Positions 1 through 8,526 of a DNA stretch of 64,000 nt are shown here, piece after piece; the stretch's first letter is position 1, and each line of letters opens with the position of its first letter. A program made the position numbers and the translations under genes. Source of the DNA: Leucobacter zeae. Lineage in GTDB: Bacteria; Actinomycetota; Actinomycetes; Actinomycetales; Microbacteriaceae. Under the pieces are notes generated by a model, which was not told where the DNA came from, did no database searches, and saw only the letters and a list, made by a program, of their open reading frames with translations. The DNA is taken from assembly GCF_016758175.1 (NCBI RefSeq), contig NZ_QYAB01000001.1:1-64000 (forward strand), in the 5' to 3' direction.

Positions 1-1913
1 GCAGCCGTCGACGCCTTCGACGATGCAGTCGTCGTCGCAGCCGACTCAGCAGCAGCCTTCGCCGACGCGTCCGCCGCGGCCGAAGCCGCCGTCTCTGCGT
101 CCGGTGTCGCAGCAGCCTCAGCGGCAGCCTGCGCAGCCGGGTCACCATCAGCGGTCGCCTTCGCAGACGCACCCGCCGAAGCCGACGCGTTCACGTTGGA
201 TTCCGGAGTCTCCACAAGGGTCGATGTCTTCGACTCATCCGACTGAGGTTCCTCAGGCACGCCGTTCGGGGACTTCGCCTGTGCTACGGCTACGTTCTCC
301 ACCTTGCCCGCGGCCTGATCCTGCGACGTGATCGTGTAGGGCGAGGACGTGAACGTCGTGCTCTTCCCCGGATCCAGTTCGCTCGCGCCACCGGTGAGGG
401 TGACGTTGGCGTCCTTCAGCAGCGGATCGGAGACGGATACGCTCGTGAGCTTCGACTTTCCGGTGTTCGTCGCGAGGAACTCCCAAACGATCGTGTCTCC
501 CGCGTCGGTGATGCCATTTCCGTTGACGTCGTTGATCTTCTTGACCGACTTCTCGAGCTTGATGCGCGAGTCGAACGGAACCACGCACTCGGTCGAGGCC
601 AAGTTGTTGTCGCCGTCCGGATCGAACTCATTGCCCCAGAGCTCTGCCTGGTTGACGAAGCACTTGCCGTTGCTCGGGTCCCCGTCGTCGTCAGAGAACG
701 CCGCCAGCGAGTCTGCCGTCTTGACTTTGACACGGACGACCTTCTTCTCATGCGCCTTCAGCGGCGCCCCGGTCAGGTACATCATTACTCGACCATCCGG
801 CCTCGAGTCCCCCGGGAGCAAGCTGACACCGTCGTTCGCCTTGACAAGCTCCGGTGAGGTCAACCCGGCGGGAAGCAGATCGTTAATCACCCAACCCGAG
901 GACAGCGTGTCCCCGTCATTGCTGACCGTAAACTCGTACCAGGTCTCGTCGCCGACCATGAAGCGCTTCTCGCCAGTCTTCTTCAACGACAAGCGCGCTT
1001 CCGCAGGGCCCTTGACGGTGTATCCGGGAACAAACGTCCCATCGTTATGTGCTGTGCTCACACCGTTGGTAACTGCGATCACGTTGGCGACGCGAGCCCC
1101 GCTGTTCGTGCTCCCCAGCCGAATCTGATAGACCTTGCCGGACCCATTTGACTGGAAAACGATGTTCCCGTTCGGGAGGGACCACGCGGCTCCATAGCTG
1201 CCCGGCGGCAGTAGCCCTACGGCAAACTTTCCAATCGTGCGGTTCGTGGAGTCAATCTTGAGGAGATCGCCGTTCTTGTTGACCGTCCAGATTGACCCGT
1301 CAGTAGTCAGTGTCAAGTCGGCGATTTGTCCCTGATATTGGATGCCCATATCCTTCACCACGACGGGGGACCCTTGGGAAAGATTCTGTACTCCAGGAAT
1401 CCAATGGAAAGTTGCCGTCCCACCGACCTCCTTGGTGATGATCATGTCGCCGTTGGGCTTAATGGCTGCCGAAAGAACCCCCGGTATCCCAGCATTCTTG
1501 TCGTACGGGATCGCTCCGATCTTCTGCCGAGCCCCACCGACCCCAACTCTGTACAGGACCGGTCCATTTTCTCGTCCCACCCCGTAGAGATACTTATCAA
1601 CGGGATTAAACGCGATTCCGTTCATCCTGATGTCATTGAGCTTCTTCGACGAGCTAAATGCCCAGGCTCCAGTAGCCGGATCGATAGTTGAGCTCCACAG
1701 CGTAGTGGTTGTTCCAACTTCCGGATACTGAGAAATGAGCGCCTGGGCCTCGACATCGTCGAACGGCAGCAGCGCAGCATTTGCCGCAGTGACCCCGCCG
1801 AAGACCGAGCTCGCCACGGCGATGCCCGCTACGGCGGCGGCGCCGAGGCTCAGTCCTTTCCTTTTGCCTATCTTCAAAGCGCGCGATTTCTTGCGCGAAG
1901 CAGAAGAACTCAT
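1..1913 (-). CDS. LPXTG-type surface adhesin, C-terminus beyond window
   Basis: The frame is open from an ATG at 1913 to the window edge (637 codons seen); the C-terminus and any sortase signal lie outside. Residues 1-46 form a signal peptide: a K/R-rich start, a hydrophobic stretch and an Ala-rich cleavage region. About residues 50-305 read like the N-terminal beta-propeller region (DUF6923-like) of actinobacterial surface proteins, with repeated 'YGVGRENG' and 'WTVNKNGDLL' blades. Two DUF11/DUF7507-type beta-sandwich repeats follow (about 305-430 and 448-560; the second has 'DVNGNGITDAGDTI'). From about residue 570 the chain is a low-complexity Ala/Ser/Asp stalk. The family is typically wall-anchored and acts in adhesion; that role is inferred. 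It is separated from the HTTM gene by a strong hairpin. Confidence 0.8.
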   Translation of the reverse strand, partial: MSSSASRKKSRALKIGKRKGLSLGAAAVAGIAVASSVFGGVTAANAALLPFDDVEAQALISQYPEVGTTTTLWSSTIDPATGAWAFSSSKKLNDIRMNGIAFNPVDKYLYGVGRENGPVLYRVGVGGARQKIGAIPYDKNAGIPGVLSAAIKPNGDMIITKEVGGTATFHWIPGVQNLSQGSPVVVKDMGIQYQGQIADLTLTTDGSIWTVNKNGDLLKIDSTNRTIGKFAVGLLPPGSYGAAWSLPNGNIVFQSNGSGKVYQIRLGSTNSGARVANVIAVTNGVSTAHNDGTFVPGYTVKGPAEARLSLKKTGEKRFMVGDETWYEFTVSNDGDTLSSGWVINDLLPAGLTSPELVKANDGVSLLPGDSRPDGRVMMYLTGAPLKAHEKKVVRVKVKTADSLAAFSDDDGDPSNGKCFVNQAELWGNEFDPDGDNNLASTECVVPFDSRIKLEKSVKKINDVNGNGITDAGDTIVWEFLATNTGKSKLTSVSVSDPLLKDANVTLTGGASELDPGKSTTFTSSPYTITSQDQAAGKVENVAVAQAKSPNGVPEEPQSDESKTSTLVETPESNVNASASAGASAKATADGDPAAQAAAEAAATPDAETAASAAADASAKAAAESAATTTASSKASTA

Positions 1914-1951
1914 CGTGTTTCCTTTCTTAGATGTGGTCGAGAGGATCGATG

Positions 1952-1989
1952 CGGGGTCGGACCGAAACCGGCGTTTCGGTCCGACCCCG
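1952..1989. terminator. 17-bp hairpin after the HTTM gene
   Basis: Perfect 17-bp stem (1952-1968 with 1973-1989, loop CGGC) between the HTTM stop and the adhesin start. There is no clear T-run on the minus strand, so it may also act as an mRNA-stabilising or attenuating hairpin for the adhesin. Confidence 0.6.
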
Positions 1990-1996
1990 TCGAGGT

Positions 1997-3103
1997 CTAT
2001 GGGACGAGTACGGCGTCCGGTCCGTTCCGACTGCGACTCCAGGCAGCTCGCAAGCCGTCCTTCATGCGCTCCCAGGTCCGGTCGCGGATGAAGATCGCGT
2101 CGATCGCGATCATCGCGAGGGAGAACCACGGCAGCCCCATGAGCACGGCGATCCCGATGTGGAACGACAGGATCCCGAAGAGCGCGATCACTCGCGTGAA
2201 TCGGTGGAGCAGCATGAACGGGAATCCGGCCTGGATGAAGATCGAGCCGAGGGTGAAGAGCGCGACCATCGGCCCCCATGCAGTCAGCACGTCGGAGAGC
2301 GCCGGCCAGTTTCCGAACCGCGTGGTCTGCAGGGGCGAGTAGACCGCCCAGCCCTCGCGCCAGGGCGCCCCACCCGACTTGAACATCGCCCCGGAGGTGT
2401 AGACGAAGATCACCTGGGCCGCGAGCGCGACCAGGGCCAGGTTGTGGAGAGCGCTGCCGATCTGGTTCCACGTCCCACCGGGCGTGACCCACTCGTGCGT
2501 CGCCCGGCGTCGCGCGTCCAGCGACCAGCGCGCCGCGGCATCGGTGAAGAACATCAGGATCAGCACGATGCGGTACATGTTGTCGCCCTGGTCGCCGAGC
2601 ATGTCGTTCGACTCGATGAACCCGACCCAGAGGACGAAGTAGATCGGCAGGACGATCCGGAATCGCCACCCGAGGATGAACAGCACCGCGAGCAGGATCA
2701 GCACGCCGTAGTAGATGCCGAACAGCACGTCATTCTGCATGATGCTGTGGAACGTGCTGAAGATCCAGATCTTCGGGAAGTCGCTGACCGGCTCCGCGAT
2801 CTCGCCGTTCCACGCCGCGCCGGACCCGAACGAGTAGCGGCTCGTGCCGAGGTTCGACAGCAGCAGCCCGAGCCCGGTGAGGCCGAACAGAATGCGGAGC
2901 ACGGCCGTTCCGTAGAGGGCCTTCTTGCCACCGAAGATGTAGTCGTCGACTGCCCTGCAGATCCTCGTTCCGATGGTCACGACCTTCAGCGCGATCACCG
3001 AGACCACGATTCCGATGACACGCAGCGGTCGGGGCACTCCGGCCCATTCGGTCGCCGAGCGACGCGATTCGCCTGCCTGAGTTTCGGGCGTTTGATCGGA
3101 CAT
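1997..3103 (-). CDS. HTTM-domain integral membrane protein (SdpB-like)
   Basis: The 368-residue protein has about 8 hydrophobic segments. Its layout resembles the HTTM domain, the membrane part shared with vitamin-K-dependent gamma-carboxylases and with SdpB of the Bacillus Sdp peptide system: aromatic-rich helices, 'NDMLGDQGDN' between early helices and 'FHIGIAVLMGLPWFSLAM' near the end. The start ATG at 3103 lies only 5 nt after the stop of the upstream DUF5819 gene, so the two are co-transcribed and probably act together. In Sdp systems the pair SdpA-SdpB matures a secreted peptide toxin. Here no toxin gene was recognised, so the function remains open. Confidence 0.75.
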   Translation of the reverse strand: MSDQTPETQAGESRRSATEWAGVPRPLRVIGIVVSVIALKVVTIGTRICRAVDDYIFGGKKALYGTAVLRILFGLTGLGLLLSNLGTSRYSFGSGAAWNGEIAEPVSDFPKIWIFSTFHSIMQNDVLFGIYYGVLILLAVLFILGWRFRIVLPIYFVLWVGFIESNDMLGDQGDNMYRIVLILMFFTDAAARWSLDARRRATHEWVTPGGTWNQIGSALHNLALVALAAQVIFVYTSGAMFKSGGAPWREGWAVYSPLQTTRFGNWPALSDVLTAWGPMVALFTLGSIFIQAGFPFMLLHRFTRVIALFGILSFHIGIAVLMGLPWFSLAMIAIDAIFIRDRTWERMKDGLRAAWSRSRNGPDAVLVP

Positions 3104-3108
3104 CTCGC

Positions 3109-3918
3109 TCAGTTCCCCGCGATCTTCTCGTACTGCCCGCGGAACACGTCCGCGAACGCTGCTTCGTTCTGATGGGCGTTCACGACCGGGGCGCGCCAGC
3201 CCGTCGAGACGATGCTCGGCTCCGGCCGCTCGGCCTCCGGATCGTTCCGGTCCGCGTATGGGATGACGTTCTGACGGCTCACCCGGAACTGCACGTAGAC
3301 GACGTCATCGCCCCAGATCGCACGCGCGACCTGGGTGGCGTACGCCGTGATCGTGTGCTCGAGCCCCATGTAGGTATCCACGGCATCGCCGTTCTCGTCG
3401 GACCGGAGCGCGGTCTTGAGCCGCGACTCCCACTCGCCGCGGTAGTAGCCGCCCGCGACCACTTCCTGCTGCGTCGGCTCGAGCACCTCCCAGGCGTTCT
3501 TGTACAGGCTCGCGAGTTCCTCGGCCTGCACGCCCGCCCGCGGAGGGAGCAGGTTGTTCTGGATCATGGAGAGCTCGACGTCGGTCGCACTGACCCACCC
3601 GGTCGTCTCCTCGCCGGCGTCCGTGGCGAGGATCGCGCGCACGTTGAGGTGGTAGTTGCCGTTGATCGGCTCAGGTGCGAACACGCTCCACGACTGCCCG
3701 AACAGGGGGAGCATGTAGCTGCTCAGGGCTTGGCCCGGAACGAGTTGCCGCAACGGGGACGGGGGAAAGATCCACAGGAATGAGGCGAACACGTGCCAGA
3801 CGAGGAGCAGTGACGCGAGCAGCCCGACGATCCGCACCGGCCATCGACGGTGTCGGGGTGGTGCCACGACCGGCGCGGCTGAGTTCTCCTGCAATGTGCT
3901 GTCCCTGGGCTCGGTCAT
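3109..3918 (-). CDS. DUF5819-family membrane-anchored protein
   Basis: 269 residues from ATG 3918 (an ATG at 3981 would add 21 residues; neither has a clear ribosome-binding site). One transmembrane helix at about residues 30-51 is followed by an extracytoplasmic domain with 'FGQSWSVFAPEP' just after the membrane. That motif also marks DUF5819 and SdpA-type proteins. The rest (about 70-269) is soluble with no recognised catalytic motif. It forms a two-gene operon with the HTTM gene 5 nt downstream. By analogy with SdpA-SdpB the two may form a maturation or export complex at the membrane; this is inference from family pairing only. Confidence 0.7.
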   Translation of the reverse strand: MTEPRDSTLQENSAAPVVAPPRHRRWPVRIVGLLASLLLVWHVFASFLWIFPPSPLRQLVPGQALSSYMLPLFGQSWSVFAPEPINGNYHLNVRAILATDAGEETTGWVSATDVELSMIQNNLLPPRAGVQAEELASLYKNAWEVLEPTQQEVVAGGYYRGEWESRLKTALRSDENGDAVDTYMGLEHTITAYATQVARAIWGDDVVYVQFRVSRQNVIPYADRNDPEAERPEPSIVSTGWRAPVVNAHQNEAAFADVFRGQYEKIAGN

Positions 3919-4181
3919 CCAACGGTGAATGCGTGACGAGTCGCAGCAGTGCGTTCTGCCGCGCATAGCACGCATAGACATGAAAACGCCAGGGCATTGC
4001 TACCCGCTAGTGAATGCCCATGAACGGGACCGGGATGGATATTTCTGAGACCGTGAGAGAGTCAGGGATGCGGCGGAGGCCCGCGACTCGCAGGGCCGCG
4101 AACAGATCGAGACGGACGTTCGGAGTCGGCGCAGGCTGGCCCGGCATCACGTCGATCGGCAGCCGCCGCCGACGTCACACG

Positions 4182-5156
4182 TCACACGCCTGCCTGCGGT
4201 TCCTCGACCTCTCGAAGCGCTCGGTACACGCTCGATCTGGAGGTGAAGCCGAAGGCCCTCCCCAGTTCGAGAAGCTCCGCAGTGGGATCCTCGTTCCGCG
4301 CGTGCGCAAGGGCCTCCGCCCTGGCCCGTCGCACCTCCCGCTGCACGGTGGTGCCGTGTCGGCTGAACTCGTTCTGCAATCTGCGGGGCGCAACTCCGAG
4401 GCGCTGCGCGAGAGTGCCGGTGTTCAGCAGCGGGTTTCCGAGGTCGAGGGCGATGGCGTTCCGGGCACGGCTGTGCAGCGAGGCACCCGCTTCGGTGTGC
4501 TGCATGGCGAGGTGGACCACCGCACGGATGGCCTCCGCGACCGAGAACCTCAGGGAGCTCTCGACGACATCTTCGACCGATTTGAGCGTCAGGGAGACCA
4601 GGAGCCGGAACAGCGGCCTCATGAGCTGCGGCTCGATCACCGTGTCGATGGCTCGGGTCGGACCGGAGGGCAGCGGAATCCCTGCCGAGATGCTGGCCGG
4701 GAAACTGATGTAGACGAACTCGGATTCCGGCTCGTCCAGCGTGAGGGTGAGCGTCAGCTGGTCGGCGCCGGGCCGCACCAGCACCAGGTTCGGCGCCCGA
4801 AGCGCGATGTCGCGCCCCCGGGCACGCAGGCGACCTCGGTCGGCGAGCATGAGCACCCCTCGTGTCCCGAGCTCGTAGTCGCGATCGAAGACCGCCTCGC
4901 AGGGCGGAGCCAGCACGTAGACCAATGAGACCGTGCCCAGGTGCAGCACCTTGCCTCGCACCGTCGAGCCGTCCTGAAGGTGCTCGAGGCGGATGTTTCG
5001 AGAACTGAGAAGGTCCCGAATTCCGGGCCCGCTTCGTCCAGAAGATTGACCGGACTGGCCCGCACCTGCCCCGTGCAGATAGAACGCGTGCTCCCAGTCC
5101 CCCTCGGCCGGGAATGCACCGGAGTTCAGCCTCCTCCAGCTGTTCTCACTCTCCAT
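4182..5156 (-). CDS. AraC-like transcriptional regulator, paralogue 1
   Basis: 324 residues using ATG 5156, which has a GGGGGCGG box just upstream; a longer frame reaches 5222. The N-terminal two thirds resemble a cupin-like AraC effector/dimerisation domain. The C-terminus holds a double helix-turn-helix: first unit 'LAQRLGVAPRRLQNEFSRHG', second unit 'ELGRAFGFTSRSSVYRALRE'. It is clearly paralogous to the regulators at 5437-6390 and 19104-20039. The shared signature is HGTTVxREVRR between the helices and FxSxSxxYRxL at the end. It is divergent from paralogue 2, and the shared 280-bp intergenic region probably holds both promoters. Target genes are unknown; neighbouring surface genes are candidates. 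Confidence 0.8.
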   Translation of the reverse strand: MESENSWRRLNSGAFPAEGDWEHAFYLHGAGAGQSGQSSGRSGPGIRDLLSSRNIRLEHLQDGSTVRGKVLHLGTVSLVYVLAPPCEAVFDRDYELGTRGVLMLADRGRLRARGRDIALRAPNLVLVRPGADQLTLTLTLDEPESEFVYISFPASISAGIPLPSGPTRAIDTVIEPQLMRPLFRLLVSLTLKSVEDVVESSLRFSVAEAIRAVVHLAMQHTEAGASLHSRARNAIALDLGNPLLNTGTLAQRLGVAPRRLQNEFSRHGTTVQREVRRARAEALAHARNEDPTAELLELGRAFGFTSRSSVYRALREVEEPQAGV

Positions 5157-5436
5157 CAGCCGCCCCCGATGCCCTTGTCCCGTCGGCTTCATCCGGTCAA
5201 GTTCCAGTCCGCAGCGACGCACCGACGCACCGTCGCATTCCCCACAGGAACCCTAATGCTCCGTGACATGTTGGGGTCGAGAATACCGCACGATTCCGCT
5301 GGGACACGGGCCTGCCGAGCCGCGGCAGGTTGTCTCAATCGAGAGCGCTCTCGTCCCAGAATCGGCCCAATCCGACCTGGCATCTCGCCTGGGCCGAAGA
5401 CTATCTGAGGGAGAACGGGGACACGGGGAGGGCGAA

Positions 5437-6390
5437 GTGGCGGATCCCGCGACGCACCATCGACGGAATCGGAGCGGAAGCTCCACGGACGAGTTCTGGC
5501 AGCGCACATTTCAGGTGCATGCCGTGGAGCTGCGTCGCGCCCTGCGCTCCGACCATACGCGTACGGGAGGGGCCGGACTGGATCTCGGTTCGCCGAACGT
5601 GCGCGTCGACTCCGTGCCGGATGACGGCTCCGGGAGCTTCTGGAAGGTCGCGCACTACTCGGATATCACCGTGGTGCTCGGGAAAGTGCAGCGCGGAGAC
5701 ACCATCTGGACTCGCGATCCCCAGATCGCCACGCAGACCGTGGTGATCCTCACGCGACGGGGTGTCATGCGCATGCTCGGAGGCGACTACCTGGTGAATC
5801 GACCGAACTTCGCCGTGCTCCTGCCCGGGGAGGAACCGGTCACCTTCGCCGTCGACGCGGATGGCACCGAGTTCGTGCTCTGTCGTTTCCCCTCACCGCT
5901 CGTCTCGGATATCCCGGTCGCAGCGCGGGACCACCAGAACGATGCAGATGTCGACGGATCATTGGTCGACCCCATCTTTCATTTCCTCGCGACGACCGTG
6001 CGCCAGCCGGTCGACACCATCGGCGGGCGGGCATCACGCCACTCGATCGGTGAGGTGCTCCGCATTCTGATCCGCCTCGCGACCGATACCACGGAGGCCG
6101 AGCTGTCCGTGTTCGAGCGAGCCCAGGAGGCCATTCGAGCGGATATCAGCAACCCGAAACTGAACGAGACGATGCTCGCCTCTCGACTCCGGGTCTCCCC
6201 GAAACAGTTGCTGGCCGAGTACCGCGCCCATGGCACCACCGTGGCGCGGGAGCTTCGACGCGAACGCCGCGCGCAGCTCTCGCGTCTGCTTGCCGAGAAT
6301 CCGACGGCCCATCCGGTCGCACTCGGGTTCTCCGTCGGTTTCAGCTCGAAGTCGACCATCTACCGGGTGCTCGCAGAACTCGCCGAGTAG
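5437..6390 (+). CDS. AraC-like transcriptional regulator, paralogue 2
   Basis: 317 residues from GTG 5437, preceded by GGGAGG with a 5-nt spacer. The open frame runs upstream to 5263 but that part has no good initiation site. This start gives nearly the same length as the other two paralogues (324 and 311). The N-terminal sensor-like domain contains 'VVILTRRGVMRMLGGDYLV', matching paralogue 3 ('AAVVITRRGRVRAAGEGVYL'). The C-terminal double HTH includes 'HGTTVARELRRERRAQLSRL' and 'GFSSKSTIYRVLAELAE'. It diverges from paralogue 1. Ligand and targets are not evident from sequence. Confidence 0.8.
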   Translation: MADPATHHRRNRSGSSTDEFWQRTFQVHAVELRRALRSDHTRTGGAGLDLGSPNVRVDSVPDDGSGSFWKVAHYSDITVVLGKVQRGDTIWTRDPQIATQTVVILTRRGVMRMLGGDYLVNRPNFAVLLPGEEPVTFAVDADGTEFVLCRFPSPLVSDIPVAARDHQNDADVDGSLVDPIFHFLATTVRQPVDTIGGRASRHSIGEVLRILIRLATDTTEAELSVFERAQEAIRADISNPKLNETMLASRLRVSPKQLLAEYRAHGTTVARELRRERRAQLSRLLAENPTAHPVALGFSVGFSSKSTIYRVLAELAE

Positions 6391-6781
6391 TCGATCTCCT
6401 GGGTCACGGGTTGGTCCTCGCGAATTCGAGAGCCTGTCGTCCCGGCTGCGCACGCCGTCCTACGCCCGGAGCACCGCTGCCGATTCCTAGTTTTGGTCCG
6501 ACTCGCACCATTCGCTGCCTCGAGTGCCGGCCTCCGCGCCCGGCGAACATAGCCTCAACGTGCGGTACCACGACCTCGGCTCCCCCCGGCCGGAGGACTC
6601 ATCCTGGTCCCGGGCAAGAGGCATACTCCCCCCGAGCCCCCTCACGCCCGAGACCGATCTGCGGTGGTACGCACAGCGTGTGCCCGCCTCTTTCCCCCTT
6701 GGGCGGGCACACGCGATCCCCGGCGCAGCCTCTTCCCCGGCGCGATGCGCCTACGGCTCGGAGTCGCGTCGCCGGTTCCCG
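6391..6781. other. Convergent intergenic region
   Basis: 391 nt between the AraC paralogue 2 stop and the amidohydrolase stop. Apart from the hairpin at 6677-6713 no coding or repeat signal was seen. Confidence 0.6.
6677..6713. terminator. Bidirectional hairpin between convergent genes
   Basis: 12-bp perfect stem (6677-6688 with 6702-6713) around a pyrimidine-rich loop, placed between two convergent stop codons. Confidence 0.6.
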
Positions 6782-8455
6782 CTACGTCATCGCATAGACG
6801 CGTTCGCCGCCGACCCAGGTCTCGGTCACGGCGACCCGGGCGAGCTCGTCGGCGGGCGTCGCGTGCGGATCGCGGTCGAGCACGGCGAAGTCGGCCCGCT
6901 TGCCGACCTCGATGCTGCCGAGATCGTCCTCGCGACCGATGGCGCGGGCCGCCGTGATCGTGTGCGCGCGCAGCGCCGTGTCGACCGAGACGGTCAGGTC
7001 GTCGGAGCCGATTCGCGTGCCGCGCCGCGTGATGCGCGAGACCGCGGCTTGGAGGGCCTCGAGGGGGCGCGGGTCGGCGACGGGGGCGTCCGAAGAGATC
7101 GTGATCGGTACACCGGCGCGCTCGAACTCCCCGAGCGGGTTGAAACGCTCGCCCGGCGTGCCGATGGCCTGCTCGACGCCCTCACCCCAGTTGTAGTGGT
7201 GCTGGGGCTGATTGACGGGGTAGATGCCGGCCCGCGCCATGCGCCCGATCTGCTCGGGTGTCGGCAGGCCGCAGTGCTCGATGCGGTGGCGGGCGTCGCT
7301 GTCGGGACGCTCCTCGAGCGCGGCCTCGATCGCGCTGATCACCATCTCGAGCGCCGTGGGCGACTGGGAGTGGGTGGCGGTCTGCAGGCCGACGCGGTGC
7401 GCCTTCTTGATGAGCTCGGTGTAGTCGCCCGGATCGTGGTAGAGCTGACCGGTGCGGCACGGGTCTCCGACGTAGCCGTCGGGGAAGTAGGCGGTCCAGC
7501 CGCCGAGGGTGCCGTCGGAGTAGAACTTGATGCCGGCGAAGCTGAGGTGCTCGTTGCCGAACTGTCCGTGGAGGCCCATCTCGATAGCCTCGTCGAGCAG
7601 GTGGGAGAGCAGGTACATGCTCACGCGCACCTTGAGGTCGCCCGACTCGGCGAGGCGCAGATACATGTCGAACTCCCGGCGGCTCACCTGCGCGTCGCCG
7701 ATCGTGGTGACGCCGCCCGCGAGGAAGTTCTCCTGCGCGGTAGCGAGCTGGCGCTGGTGCTCCTCGGGCTCGTCGGCGAGGTGGAAGTTGGGGCCGTGGT
7801 GGCCGATCTTCACGCCCTCGAGGCCGGTCAGCACGTTGCACGCCGCGTCTGAGAGCTCGCCGGTGAGCTCGCCGTTCCCGTCGCGGAAGAACTCGCCGCC
7901 TTTCGGATTGGGAGTGTCGCGCGTGACCCCGTGCAGTTCGAAGGTGTACGAGTTGACCACTCCGCCGTGGCCCGAGGCGTTCATGAGGTAGACCTCGCGG
8001 TCGGTCGCCACGCGGTCGAGTTCGAAGCGGGTGGGGTGACGGCGCTCCGCGAGGTTGCGCTGCTCGTAGCCGTAGCCGCGGACGGGTCGCCCGGCGGGGA
8101 GCGTCTGCGCCGCCTCGCGCAACAGCTCCACGATCTCGGGGATCGACCCCGCCTTGTCGGGCCCGCAGTCGACCCAGCTCATCATCTGGCCGAGCATGAG
8201 GGGGTGCGCATGGGCGTCGATGAAGCCCGGCACGACGGTGGCGCCTCCGAGGTCGATCAGCTCCGGCTCGAGTGCGCTCACCTCTGCTGCGGCGGCGCGG
8301 CATGCGTCGACGGAGCCGACGTGCCGGATCCGGCCGCCGATGACGAGGAACGCCTCGGGTGTGGTTCCGACCTCGTCGAGGGCGTGGACTCGGGCGGCCG
8401 TGACGATCCGGGGCGCTGAGAGCACCGGGGCCCGGGTGAACGCGAGCTTGCGCAC
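6782..8455 (-). CDS. Amidohydrolase family protein (YtcJ/NfdA-like)
   Basis: 557 residues from GTG 8455, with AAGGAG and a 7-nt spacer. It matches amidohydrolase-3 proteins such as YtcJ and N-substituted formamide deformylase. The metal-binding 'GFIDAHAHP' lies at about residues 77-85, with later 'HSQSP', 'HRIEHCG' and 'ISSDAPV' segments supplying His and Asp ligands. The C-terminal 'GSIEVGKRADFAVLDRDP' is the usual closing beta-sandwich motif. It is cytoplasmic and hydrolyses an amide, formamide or related C-N bond; the substrate is unknown. It is the last gene of an operon with a zinc alcohol dehydrogenase and an NCS1 permease, suggesting uptake and breakdown of a small nitrogenous compound. 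A hairpin precedes it. Confidence 0.85.
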   Translation of the reverse strand: MRKLAFTRAPVLSAPRIVTAARVHALDEVGTTPEAFLVIGGRIRHVGSVDACRAAAAEVSALEPELIDLGGATVVPGFIDAHAHPLMLGQMMSWVDCGPDKAGSIPEIVELLREAAQTLPAGRPVRGYGYEQRNLAERRHPTRFELDRVATDREVYLMNASGHGGVVNSYTFELHGVTRDTPNPKGGEFFRDGNGELTGELSDAACNVLTGLEGVKIGHHGPNFHLADEPEEHQRQLATAQENFLAGGVTTIGDAQVSRREFDMYLRLAESGDLKVRVSMYLLSHLLDEAIEMGLHGQFGNEHLSFAGIKFYSDGTLGGWTAYFPDGYVGDPCRTGQLYHDPGDYTELIKKAHRVGLQTATHSQSPTALEMVISAIEAALEERPDSDARHRIEHCGLPTPEQIGRMARAGIYPVNQPQHHYNWGEGVEQAIGTPGERFNPLGEFERAGVPITISSDAPVADPRPLEALQAAVSRITRRGTRIGSDDLTVSVDTALRAHTITAARAIGREDDLGSIEVGKRADFAVLDRDPHATPADELARVAVTETWVGGERVYAMT

Positions 8456-8478
8456 GTTTCTTCTCCTTCTGTGTGATC

Positions 8479-8507
8479 GGCTCGGGATCGTGCCTCGATC
8501 CCGAGCC
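8479..8507. terminator. Intra-operon hairpin between ADH and amidohydrolase genes
   Basis: 12-bp perfect stem (8479-8490 with 8496-8507) in the 71-nt gap between two same-strand genes. It may reduce read-through into the amidohydrolase or protect the upstream message. Confidence 0.5.
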
Positions 8508-8526
8508 TGCTGATGTGCTGGTGCGG

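Noticed and set aside
1931-3172. Long plus-strand open frame of 413 codons
   Set aside because: It is antisense to the HTTM gene, is extremely rich in Arg, Glu, His and Asp and matches no family. It is a shadow caused by high GC.
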